Below are positions 44,482 through 52,616 of a stretch of 64,000 nucleotides of DNA, in pieces (position 1 is the first letter of the stretch; each line of letters begins with the position of its first letter). This stretch comes from Chloroflexota bacterium (lineage in GTDB: Bacteria > Chloroflexota > Anaerolineae > UBA2200), in the NCBI GenBank assembly GCA_014360755.1, contig JACIWX010000001.1, positions 1 through 64,000 of the forward strand, written 5' to 3'. A model generated the notes under the pieces. The model was not told the origin of the DNA and ran no database searches. It saw nothing but the letters and a program-made list of their open reading frames with translations. Position numbers and translations under genes: made by a program.

Positions 44482-45384
44482 ATGGAGACCGTGCCATCAA
44501 GCGCTCTAGATGATCGCGACTATTTGTATGGACAGGCTTTCTACCCGGTTACTCCTTTCTCCTGGCTGGCGCTGCTATGGTCATTTCTTTGCGGGGTTAT
44601 TGCATCCGCTGCTTGGGCTTGGACAAGCAGTAGCGTTTTGCGCCTATTTTTGGGCTTGCTTTTGACTGGCCCGTTGTTGGGTACAGTTTGGGGAGCGGGC
44701 ACCCGGATCAGGCAACACGCGCAGCAGGGAGATTGTTTGCCAGACGGGGCGGAGCCAAAGTCTATTTGGGCTCTGCCTTATACTCTGATCGGTTCGACGA
44801 GTTATCGCTTTGCTGCCCGCTTGTCCCTTCTCGTTACATGGTGGCAGGAAGCAAAGCCGGTAGTGAGCAGAGCGCTTGTGCAATTGATAACCGGCACTGT
44901 TTTTGCCCTCGCAGTGGCTGCTCAGCTCGGTCAGCAGAGCATTGCTATGACTGCATTGGGCCTTGTGATGGCATATACTGTAGGGTTCAGTCGCTGGCAG
45001 TGGATTGCCAATCCGGTAATCTTTATTGCAGTTCCGCTGTGCCTTGCGTGGCTGTTGGGACATGCTGCTTTTGCCGTTTTGACTCCGCCGTCCGTCGTGG
45101 TGGCTGCGTGCTTTGCCTGTGTTTTTTATGGGTGCTTCATTACTAACCAGATAGACCAGGGATTGATCTGGCAGGTTGTGCCGCAAGCGCTTGTGATAGC
45201 GGTCTTGCTCGCTTGCAACCAACCTGTTGTGGCAGCAGCCGTGACCTTACTTGGATCACCACAGCTACTTCTAGCCCAACTGCTGAGGACACGAGAGCAG
45301 CGTGGAAAGTACTTTCAGGTGATACAATGGCATGTGGCAGTCAGTATGCTCTTGACTGCGCTGGCCCTGAGGTATAAGCCATGA
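44482..45384 (+). CDS. Polytopic membrane protein of unknown function
   Basis: A 300-residue protein with about eight hydrophobic segments. I do not recognise the family with certainty. There is a faint resemblance to UbiA-like prenyltransferases in overall layout, but no Asp-rich N-D-x-x-D motif is present. It starts 4 bp after the transporter gene and overlaps the methyltransferase gene by 4 bp, so it is cotranslated with the operon and may act on lipid-linked sugars or lipids. Confidence 0.65.
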   Translation: METVPSSALDDRDYLYGQAFYPVTPFSWLALLWSFLCGVIASAAWAWTSSSVLRLFLGLLLTGPLLGTVWGAGTRIRQHAQQGDCLPDGAEPKSIWALPYTLIGSTSYRFAARLSLLVTWWQEAKPVVSRALVQLITGTVFALAVAAQLGQQSIAMTALGLVMAYTVGFSRWQWIANPVIFIAVPLCLAWLLGHAAFAVLTPPSVVVAACFACVFYGCFITNQIDQGLIWQVVPQALVIAVLLACNQPVVAAAVTLLGSPQLLLAQLLRTREQRGKYFQVIQWHVAVSMLLTALALRYKP

Positions 45385-46085
45385 GCTGGGTTAGTGCACC
45401 ATTCCTTATTGCAGCCATAGGAGCCGTTCTCTATTGGCTGTTCATCCTCACAGAGGGTGTTTATCTAGGGAATAAAGTGGTCATCGCGCTATATGATTGG
45501 AACGCATCGCATTATGACCAGGTGAAACAGGTGCTGCCGCATGAAGATGGCGTCCATCTGGCTAGGCCCTTGTTAGCGGCACTCCAAGGCATCCGATCAC
45601 CTTTGGTATTAGACGTTGCAACAGGTACAGGACGCCTACCTGTAGCTCTATTGCGGCAATGGGATTTCCAGGGACGAATTGTGGGACTCGATCTTTCGCA
45701 ACGCATGTTGGCTATTGCTAAGCACAAGACACGCGCGCATGGTCATCGCGTAGGGTGGGTCAGGGATAATGCAATGACCTTGCCTTTTCCCAGCGATATT
45801 TTCCACGCTGTTACCTGTATCGAGGCTTTGGAATTCTTACCCAAGCCCTGGGAAGCTCTGGCTGAGATGGTGCGTGTGTTGCGCCCAGGAGGGCAACTGG
45901 TAGTGACAAACCGAGTGGGGATAGATGCCTTCTTCCTCCCGGGCCGTGCTTATCCTCCTACTGTGCTAGAGCAAAGGCTGCGGGAACTAGGGCTTGCCAA
46001 TGTAAAAACGCGGCGTTGGCAAATCCATTATGATCTTGTTGATGCACAAAAGCCCTTAGAACAGTACGAAAGGAAACTATTATGA
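45381..46085 (+). CDS. Membrane-anchored class I SAM-dependent methyltransferase
   Basis: A 234-residue protein with an N-terminal hydrophobic helix (about 5-25) and a methyltransferase domain: motif I LDVATGTGRLPVALL, GLDLSQRMLAIA, DNAMTLPFPSDIFHAVTCIEALEF and VLRPGGQLVVTNR. The anchor suggests a lipid or lipid-linked substrate. ATGA overlaps link it to both neighbours. Confidence 0.85.
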   Translation: MSWVSAPFLIAAIGAVLYWLFILTEGVYLGNKVVIALYDWNASHYDQVKQVLPHEDGVHLARPLLAALQGIRSPLVLDVATGTGRLPVALLRQWDFQGRIVGLDLSQRMLAIAKHKTRAHGHRVGWVRDNAMTLPFPSDIFHAVTCIEALEFLPKPWEALAEMVRVLRPGGQLVVTNRVGIDAFFLPGRAYPPTVLEQRLRELGLANVKTRRWQIHYDLVDAQKPLEQYERKLL

Positions 46086-49000
46086 GATGTGTCGGAGAAA
46101 CTCGTCATAAACTGCTTGCCTTTGCTGCCAGAGGCATACTGCTTGCTATAGCTATTTTGTGTAGCGTGTGTCTTCTGGGAATCTGGGCATACTCGGTGCG
46201 GGCGGATACGCTTTATGTCTGCCCCAGTGGCTGTCCCTATACCAGCATATCAGCGGCATTGGAGCATGCACTGCCTGGGGATACGGTCATGGTTGGGCCG
46301 GGTGAATACCGGGAAGCTATCTCTATGCGCGGGGGTGTGAGGATTCAAGGTGCTGGTTTTGATCGCACTTTCATTATTTGGAGTGGGCAAGCCCCTGCGG
46401 TATCTGGCTACCCTCAGGATCTGACTGGTGCTGTTTTGGATGGCTTCACCATTATCTGTAACTCTCCGCACAGTGCCATTCATATTGATTGGCCTCATGA
46501 GAAGCAAATTATCAGCAATAACGTGATCAGTAACAGTGTGGGCGAGTGGGAAAGCGGGGGCATTTGGATTATTGAAGGCGCATCACCCACGATTGTTAAT
46601 AATGTCTTTGTTGGCAATACCTTGCTTTCAGCGCAAGGTGGAGGAGCCATTTACGTACAAAATGCCGCTCCAATAATTAGTGGGAATGTCTTTATCGGCA
46701 ATCATGCCAAAAATGGTGGCGCTATCGCCGTCTACAATGATAAGCAATACCAGGCTATCATCACAAACAACACCTTTATCAACAATACGGCGGAGAGAAA
46801 TGGGGGTGCCATTTATCTGGAGAATTCTTGGCCCGTGATCCGTGGCAATACGATTCTCAGCAATACCGCTGTATGCGGCGGGGGTATTTATGCCACTAGT
46901 TACAGCAAGGCGGTTATTGAAAACAATGTGATTGCGTACAACAGGGCTTCTGGTGGGAATCTAAATATCGGCGGAGGGCTGGCTATTGTGGGCGGTTCAG
47001 ATATTTCTGTGGACCGCAACGTGATCCGGGAGAACAGCGCGGGGCGAGGCGATGGCGTGTATATTGAAAATGCGATGGCGCGTATCATTAACAATGTCCT
47101 GACCGCTAATCAATGGGTGGAAATTCTAGTCAATGGCGCTTCTCCCTACATCATCAACAATACGATCCTGGGCATCAGGAAGCCAGGCACAGTTGGGATA
47201 GACCTATTGGGTGCATCAAGCCCCAGGATAGCAAACAATATCATTGCTTATGAAGCTTTTGGCATCAGAGGTGATGGCACAGCCGTGCCTCTTATCCGCT
47301 ATAACGATGTTTGGCAGAACCTGCAGGCAGATTACAGCGGTGTTGCTCCGCAACCGAACAACCTGAGCGTTGATCCTTATCTGAAAGATCCGGCAAATGG
47401 GGACTATCACCTTGCCCCTGGAGCTCCGCTTATTGACGCAGGTTCTACAGAGGATGCGCCCCTTTTCGATTTCGAGGGCGACGCCCGGCCGATTGATGGC
47501 AATGGAGATTTCATCGCTCAAGTGGACATTGGTGCGGATGAGTACAGTCCATTCCCTGCGACGCCTACGCCCACGGCTACGCCTATCCCGCCTGGGACAG
47601 AGATTACGGTTACACTGCAACAGATAAGCGATGGCTATTCTGGTGGTGAAGACACTTACATCTATCTGTACGCTCCGAATGATAACTATTCTCTCGAGCC
47701 AGTATTACGGGTGGGTTATAAGCAGCAATATGCGGCACTCTTGCGCTTCGATCTCTCATCCATACCCGTGGGGGCGACGATTACCCGCGCTACTCTTCAA
47801 CTCTATGCGGCAGCCTGGAATTCTACGGATATTGTCATCAGTGCTTATGCCATCACGCGCAGTGTGACTTTGAGCCAGACCACTTGGAACCAGGCACAGT
47901 CAGGCAATCCATGGGGCAGACCGGGCGCCAATGATACGAGCAGTGATCGCCGGGCAGTTGCGGAGAGCACGTTGACTACCAGTGGCGTCAAAAAATGGTA
48001 CAGCTTTGATCTGACGAGGCTTGTTCAAGATTGGGTGAATGGCGCTATGGCGAATAATGGCGTGCTCTTGCAGGCGGCATATTCCAGCGGTGCGTTCTAC
48101 TTTTCCAGTGCACAAGAAGGCAGCGTTCCTCTGCATCCCAAGTTGGTCATCACATATCGCTATGGCAGTGGTGCATCGCCTACTCCAACGGCTACTAGTG
48201 TCAGTCCTACTCCAACCCAGACAAACGCATCTACACCTGTACCGACGAATACGCCTACACCCGCTCCCACTCCTTGGGGCATGGATACTACTATTACATT
48301 GCAGCAAGAGCGTGATGGCTATTCTGGCAGCGAGGATACCTATATCTACCAATATAGTGCGGATAGCAACTATTGTATGGAAAGCGCGCTCAAGGTGGGA
48401 TACAAGCAGCAATATGCCGCTCTTCTACGTTTTGATGTATCGGCGATCCCCGCAGATGCTATAGTTACACGCGCAACGCTCCAGCTTTATGCGGGGGGCT
48501 GGAGTGGATCCGATATAACCATAGGTGCCTATGCCATTACGCGCAGTGTTGCTTTGTGCCAGACTACCTGGAAGCAGGCTCAAGCAGGGAATCCCTGGGG
48601 ATTGCCTGGTGGCAACGATATCTATAGTGATCGCTCTGCTGAAGCGGAGAGCACCGTGACTACCAGCGGCATCAAAAAGTGGTATAGCTTTGATCTCACC
48701 AGGCTTGTCCAAGAATGGGTCAGTGGACATGTAGCGAACAATGGCGTGCTATTGCGTGCAGCATATTCGACGCAGTTGTTCTATTTCATCAGTGCGCAGG
48801 ATGGTAACCTCAGTGTGCGTCCTAAGTTGGTGGTCACTTACAAGCGTGCTGCCAGTGTTACACCTACGGCAACAGTTACTGAAGTCAGCCCAGTGCCCAC
48901 GCAGACCCCTACGCTGACGCCTATCCCGGGGAATACGCCTACTCAAGCAGTTACCAGTACGCCTCTCTTAACTCCAACCCCTTCTGCTACGTCTACCCCG

Positions 49001-49606
49001 ACTGGTACGCCAACTCCTTCATCCACCCCTTCTGGGGTAGAAACTACGATTGTTTTGCAGCAGGGGAACAATGGCTACCAAGGCAGCGAGGATACCTATA
49101 TTTATCGATATGACCCAAATCACAATTACTGCACCGCAGATGTGCTGCGCCTCGGGTACAAACAACAGTTTGCTGCCTTGTTTTATTTTGACCTTTCTTC
49201 TATACCTGCGGATGCATTGGTTACACGGGCTACCTTGCAAATCTATGCTACTGCCTGGGGAGGGGCTGACCTCAGTATAGGTGCTTATGCCATTACGCGT
49301 AGCGTTGCTTTGTGCCAGACTACCTGGAACCAGGCCCAAGTAGGGAATCCTTGGGGGGTGCCAGGTGGTAACGACACTTTAAGCGATCGCCGCGCTCTAG
49401 CCGAGAGCTCGATCACTACCAATGGCGTCAAGAAATGGTATAGTTTTGATCTCACAAGGCTTGTCCAGGAATGGGTCAGTGGCGACGTAGTGAACAATGG
49501 CGTGCTTTTGCGCGCGACATATTCTACCAGTTCGTTCCATTTCGCCAGCGCACAAAATGGAGATGCTAGCCTGCGTCCGAAGTTGGTCATTACCTACCGC
49601 CGATAG
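46082..49606 (+). CDS. Secreted parallel beta-helix protein with three DNRLRE domains
   Basis: A 1174-residue predicted secreted protein. After the signal region (about 1-45) come right-handed beta-helix repeats (about 50-470; many ISNNVI, IVNNVFVGNT, ITNNTFINNTA-type turns with N ladders). Three DNRLRE-type domains of about 190 residues (about 505-695, 732-921, 984-1174) each begin with an x-T-x-TLQQ...DGYSG...EDTYIY stretch and end in KLV-x-TY. Pro/Thr linkers separate them. Domains 2 and 3 each have two Cys (765/826 and 1017/1078) that are Ser in domain 1. Probably an adhesin or polysaccharide-binding surface protein. Last gene of the glycan operon. Confidence 0.88.
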   Translation: MRCVGETRHKLLAFAARGILLAIAILCSVCLLGIWAYSVRADTLYVCPSGCPYTSISAALEHALPGDTVMVGPGEYREAISMRGGVRIQGAGFDRTFIIWSGQAPAVSGYPQDLTGAVLDGFTIICNSPHSAIHIDWPHEKQIISNNVISNSVGEWESGGIWIIEGASPTIVNNVFVGNTLLSAQGGGAIYVQNAAPIISGNVFIGNHAKNGGAIAVYNDKQYQAIITNNTFINNTAERNGGAIYLENSWPVIRGNTILSNTAVCGGGIYATSYSKAVIENNVIAYNRASGGNLNIGGGLAIVGGSDISVDRNVIRENSAGRGDGVYIENAMARIINNVLTANQWVEILVNGASPYIINNTILGIRKPGTVGIDLLGASSPRIANNIIAYEAFGIRGDGTAVPLIRYNDVWQNLQADYSGVAPQPNNLSVDPYLKDPANGDYHLAPGAPLIDAGSTEDAPLFDFEGDARPIDGNGDFIAQVDIGADEYSPFPATPTPTATPIPPGTEITVTLQQISDGYSGGEDTYIYLYAPNDNYSLEPVLRVGYKQQYAALLRFDLSSIPVGATITRATLQLYAAAWNSTDIVISAYAITRSVTLSQTTWNQAQSGNPWGRPGANDTSSDRRAVAESTLTTSGVKKWYSFDLTRLVQDWVNGAMANNGVLLQAAYSSGAFYFSSAQEGSVPLHPKLVITYRYGSGASPTPTATSVSPTPTQTNASTPVPTNTPTPAPTPWGMDTTITLQQERDGYSGSEDTYIYQYSADSNYCMESALKVGYKQQYAALLRFDVSAIPADAIVTRATLQLYAGGWSGSDITIGAYAITRSVALCQTTWKQAQAGNPWGLPGGNDIYSDRSAEAESTVTTSGIKKWYSFDLTRLVQEWVSGHVANNGVLLRAAYSTQLFYFISAQDGNLSVRPKLVVTYKRAASVTPTATVTEVSPVPTQTPTLTPIPGNTPTQAVTSTPLLTPTPSATSTPTGTPTPSSTPSGVETTIVLQQGNNGYQGSEDTYIYRYDPNHNYCTADVLRLGYKQQFAALFYFDLSSIPADALVTRATLQIYATAWGGADLSIGAYAITRSVALCQTTWNQAQVGNPWGVPGGNDTLSDRRALAESSITTNGVKKWYSFDLTRLVQEWVSGDVVNNGVLLRATYSTSSFHFASAQNGDASLRPKLVITYRR

Positions 49607-49608
49607 GC

Positions 49609-49640
49609 GAAAGGCTGGTGAGAATTCTCACCAGCCTTTC
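49609..49640. terminator. 32-nt perfect palindrome between convergent genes
   Basis: The 16-nt half GAAAGGCTGGTGAGAA is followed immediately by its exact complement, with its centre at GAATTC, just after the beta-helix stop and 66 bp before the bactofilin stop. It has the position and symmetry of a bidirectional terminator; T-richness downstream is modest. Confidence 0.65.
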
Positions 49641-49706
49641 CATTTTGAAGTGATCCTCAATTTTATTTAGGGTACTGTCGGCCGGGTTGCAGGGAACGAG
49701 GCTCGG

Positions 49707-50132
49707 CTATTCCTTAGGTTCTCCTTCTGTTTCTGCCCCTGGTGCTGTGGGCGGCTCGAGTGCGAATGGTTCCTGCTCCTCTCCAGCCATGACGCTTTTT
49801 CCGCGGAACATCCCCCCTTCATCAATGAGCAGGGAGGTAACTTTGATGTCTCCCCAAACACGACCTGAGGGCAAGATCTCCAAACGACCAGAGGCAGTGA
49901 TATTGCCCTTGACCGCACCCCATACCTGGACGTTGCTGGCGGTGATGTCAGCAGTTACTTTTGCTTTTTCACCAATGATCACATTGCCGGTTGTTTCCAC
50001 AGAGCCATCAAAATAGCCATCGATCCGTACGTTTCCCTCTGCTTTCAGATGTCCGTGGAAACTGGCAGAAGGTCCCACAATGTTCTCAATCTTACCGGTA
50101 AAAGGGACGAAAGTGCGTTCTTTTCTGAACAC
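49707..50132 (-). CDS. Bactofilin (polymer-forming cytoskeletal protein)
   Basis: A 141-residue bactofilin: short N-terminal tail, then beta-helical repeats (about 15-115) with the usual GHLKAEGNVRIDGYFDGSVETTGNVIIGEKAKV pattern, and an acidic Pro-rich C-terminus. Bactofilins polymerise without nucleotide and localise cell-wall enzymes. GTG start with GGAGGG. It lies 16 bp after an M23 peptidase gene, the pairing seen in several bacteria where bactofilin positions the hydrolase. Confidence 0.92.
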   Translation of the reverse strand: MFRKERTFVPFTGKIENIVGPSASFHGHLKAEGNVRIDGYFDGSVETTGNVIIGEKAKVTADITASNVQVWGAVKGNITASGRLEILPSGRVWGDIKVTSLLIDEGGMFRGKSVMAGEEQEPFALEPPTAPGAETEGEPKE

Positions 50133-50148
50133 TCTCCCTCCATCTCTG

Positions 50149-51231
50149 CTATTTTTCGATGAAATATGGCACGTCGGTGTCGAGGTATTTCAAAGGATCC
50201 ACTGGCACATCATTTAGGCGTATCTCGTAGTGTAAATGGGGGCCAGTGGAACGTCCAGAGCTGCCTGAGAGAGCAATCACATCACCTGCTTTGACCTCGT
50301 CGCCCTTCTGCACCAAAAGTTTAGAGTTGTGGCCATAAATGGTGGTAAAGCCCATCTCGTGTGATAACTCAACCGTCCAACCGTAACCTGACTGCCACCC
50401 GGCTTTCGTTACCACCCCATCTTTGGTGGCTAGAACCTTGCTTCCATACCAGACCGGGATGTCAATGCCATTGTGGAACTCTAGTTTGCCGTATAAGGTG
50501 CGGTAGCCAAATTTTGAACTGATACGGCGGACCTCTGTGGGCCATAGATGGGGTGCTGCGGCGAGAAGCCGCAATTGCTTTTCCAATTCAGCCGGATCAC
50601 TGCGTTTTTCAGGCTCGATCTTTTCCACACGCTGGTGCACCTGCTCGCGCAAATACAATAGCTCGCGGAAAGTGCTGGGCAGGACTAGTTGCATGCCAAT
50701 GACATCCTCGCTCTTTTCCATTGCCAGAGCCATGCTGCGCGCGGATAGCTCACGGCTGACGCGCCCGCCCCTGCCATCCGAATCAGCGGCAGCCAGATGA
50801 TCATCGTAGGCGAGGTCTCTATAAGACGAGTCGGAATATAGAGCGAGACTAGCAATGGGGGTAGTGGTGGGTGCAGGCAAGCCAATCAGCTCGCGGATCT
50901 CATTGCTTAAACCACTGATGCTTGCCAGTTCGGACTGAAACTCTTCAACCTGTTGGGATAAAGCGCGGACTTCTTCTTGCTGCACGAGGATCGTATTGCG
51001 CATTTCCCGTTCACGCGCCAACTGCAGCCATTTATCTTGCCTTAGTTCGTGGATCTCGTGGCTGAGGCGATAGGAATGCACCGCCAAAAAACCTATGCCG
51101 ATGAACAGGGCTAGGCTCAGCACACAGGTCAATGGCAGCAGCCAAGCAGGCACAGAAAAGCTCACGGGCGCGCGCTCAGAATGTGGCACCACAATCAGCG
51201 TCAGCGGCTGCCTTCCCTTTTTTCGGGGCAC
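50149..51231 (-). CDS. M23 peptidase with membrane anchor and coiled coil
   Basis: A 360-residue protein: membrane helix (about 28-50), coiled coil (about 55-100), and C-terminal LytM domain with HNGIDIPVWYGSK (H-x3-D), HEMGFTTIYGHNSKLL and HLHYEIRL. It is an envelope peptidoglycan endopeptidase. GTG start at 51231. Cotranscribed with the bactofilin gene. Confidence 0.92.
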   Translation of the reverse strand: MPRKKGRQPLTLIVVPHSERAPVSFSVPAWLLPLTCVLSLALFIGIGFLAVHSYRLSHEIHELRQDKWLQLAREREMRNTILVQQEEVRALSQQVEEFQSELASISGLSNEIRELIGLPAPTTTPIASLALYSDSSYRDLAYDDHLAAADSDGRGGRVSRELSARSMALAMEKSEDVIGMQLVLPSTFRELLYLREQVHQRVEKIEPEKRSDPAELEKQLRLLAAAPHLWPTEVRRISSKFGYRTLYGKLEFHNGIDIPVWYGSKVLATKDGVVTKAGWQSGYGWTVELSHEMGFTTIYGHNSKLLVQKGDEVKAGDVIALSGSSGRSTGPHLHYEIRLNDVPVDPLKYLDTDVPYFIEK

Positions 51232-51448
51232 TCTACCAATCCTCCGGCTTATGATTCATCCCATAGGTGGCAATCGGATACCGGGATGGTGCTTTTTCAA
51301 TATCCAATGAGATAATAGCAATTTTAACGATGTTTGGCCCGAAAGTATGAATGTGCCACAAGTACACGAGACATTACAGTGCCATTATCCAACCTGTGCT
51401 GTTCAAATAACAAGCGCTATATTACTCAAAGTGGGCAATTTGGTCAAA

Positions 51449-51478
51449 TTGGAAAGAAAAGCAATTGTATGCTATATT
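51449..51478 (+). promoter_or_regulatory. Promoter of rdgB, predicting a leaderless mRNA
   Basis: TTGGAA (51449-51454), 18-bp spacer, TATATT (51473-51478). The ATG of rdgB begins at 51485, 7 nt after the -10 box, and no Shine-Dalgarno is present. Confidence 0.5.
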
Positions 51479-51484
51479 AGCCCC

Positions 51485-52135
51485 ATGACTGATTTGTTTC
51501 TCGCTACGAATAACCCAGGCAAGATACGCGAATATGAGCAATTGTTAGCCCCTTTGGAAGTCAGACTCTGGACCCCGCGAATGTTGGGGCTAGAAATCAC
51601 CGTGCGCGAAGAGGCGGCTTCTTACGTTGAAAATGCGCGGATCAAGGCGCTCACTTATGTGCAAGCCAGTGGCATGACAACCCTTGCCGATGATTCAGGA
51701 TTGGAGGTTGATGCTTTAGACGGCGCGCCGGGCATACGTTCGGCGCGTTACGCTGGCCCTGACGCCAATGATGCAGATCGCTACCAATTGCTCCTGCAGC
51801 AATTGGAAGGCTTCCCTTGGGAAAAGCGCACTGCTCGTTTCCGTTGTGTCCTGGTGCTGGCTACGCCAGATGGCGAGGTATATAGTACGGAAGGGGTCTG
51901 TGAGGGGATCATTGCTTTTGAACCACGAGGTAGCCACGGATTTGGCTATGACCCTATCTTCTTCCTGCCGGAGTACGGTATGACTATGGCTCAGCTTTCC
52001 CCCGAGGTCAAGAACCGAGTCAGTCACCGTGCCCGTGCCGTGCAGGAAATGCTCCCTATTCTATCCCGCGTACTCGCGGGGCAAACGCGACATTCGAGGA
52101 AAGGGGCGGATGGGCAAAGTCATCTCTCTTCATGA
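51485..52135 (+). CDS. rdgB: XTP/dITP diphosphatase (non-canonical purine NTP pyrophosphatase)
   Basis: A 216-residue HAM1/RdgB enzyme: FLATNNPGKIREYEQLL, LADDSGLEVDALDGAPGIRSARYAG, RTARFRCVLVLA and GSHGFGYDPIFFLPE, followed by LSPEVKNRVSHRARA. It removes deaminated purine nucleotides. The frame is open to 51347 but MTDLFLATNN is the normal N-terminus. Its end overlaps the next gene by 26 bp. Confidence 0.95.
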   Translation: MTDLFLATNNPGKIREYEQLLAPLEVRLWTPRMLGLEITVREEAASYVENARIKALTYVQASGMTTLADDSGLEVDALDGAPGIRSARYAGPDANDADRYQLLLQQLEGFPWEKRTARFRCVLVLATPDGEVYSTEGVCEGIIAFEPRGSHGFGYDPIFFLPEYGMTMAQLSPEVKNRVSHRARAVQEMLPILSRVLAGQTRHSRKGADGQSHLSS

Positions 52136-52616
52136 GGCAAAGAGCATCTGCCAGGAGATGCGCCGGCAAGGCAAGACGGTCGTACTGACCAACGGGGTGT
52201 TTGATTTGCTGCATGTCGGGCATATACGTTATCTGCAGGCAGCACGCGAGTTAGGGCACACTCTCTTTGTCGGCCTGAACAGCGATGCATCAGCGCGCAG
52301 ATTGAAAGGACCAGGCAGGCCGCTGATTCCCCAGGCGGAGCGAGCAGAGGTCCTCTGCGCCTTGGCTTGTGTGGACTATGTCATTCTCTTCGATGAAGAT
52401 ACCGCCGAGCAGCTTGTCTATGCTCTTCAACCTGATATCTATGTCAAAGGTGGGGATTACGCTGCCAATAGCGAGGGTCAGACAGGCAAAGCGTTGCCAG
52501 AAGCCCGCGTTGTCGAGAGCTATGGCGGTCAAGTGGTGATCCTGCCCTATACCCCAGGTCATTCTACAACCCAACTGATTGCCCGCATCCTGGAGATAAG
52601 GAATGCAAGGAAATAA
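52110..52616 (+). CDS. HldE/RfaE-C-type nucleotidyltransferase (D-glycero-D-manno-heptose 1-phosphate adenylyltransferase-like)
   Basis: A 168-residue cytidylyltransferase-fold enzyme: LTNGVFDLLHVGHIRYLQAARELG (H-x-G-H site), GLNSDASARRLKGPGRPL and VKGGDY, ending with GHSTTQLI. The family adenylylates heptose 1-phosphate or transfers nucleotides to similar sugar phosphates. No other heptose gene is near, and the organism is probably not an LPS producer, so another sugar or a glycerol phosphate is possible. ATG 52110 has GAGGAAAGGGG. Confidence 0.85.
   Translation: MGKVISLHEAKSICQEMRRQGKTVVLTNGVFDLLHVGHIRYLQAARELGHTLFVGLNSDASARRLKGPGRPLIPQAERAEVLCALACVDYVILFDEDTAEQLVYALQPDIYVKGGDYAANSEGQTGKALPEARVVESYGGQVVILPYTPGHSTTQLIARILEIRNARK

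Noticed and set aside
47576-49060. CRISPR array or tandem repeat in the beta-helix gene
   Set aside because: The repeats are in-frame domain duplications of about 250 residues with Pro/Thr linkers, not short direct repeats with spacers.
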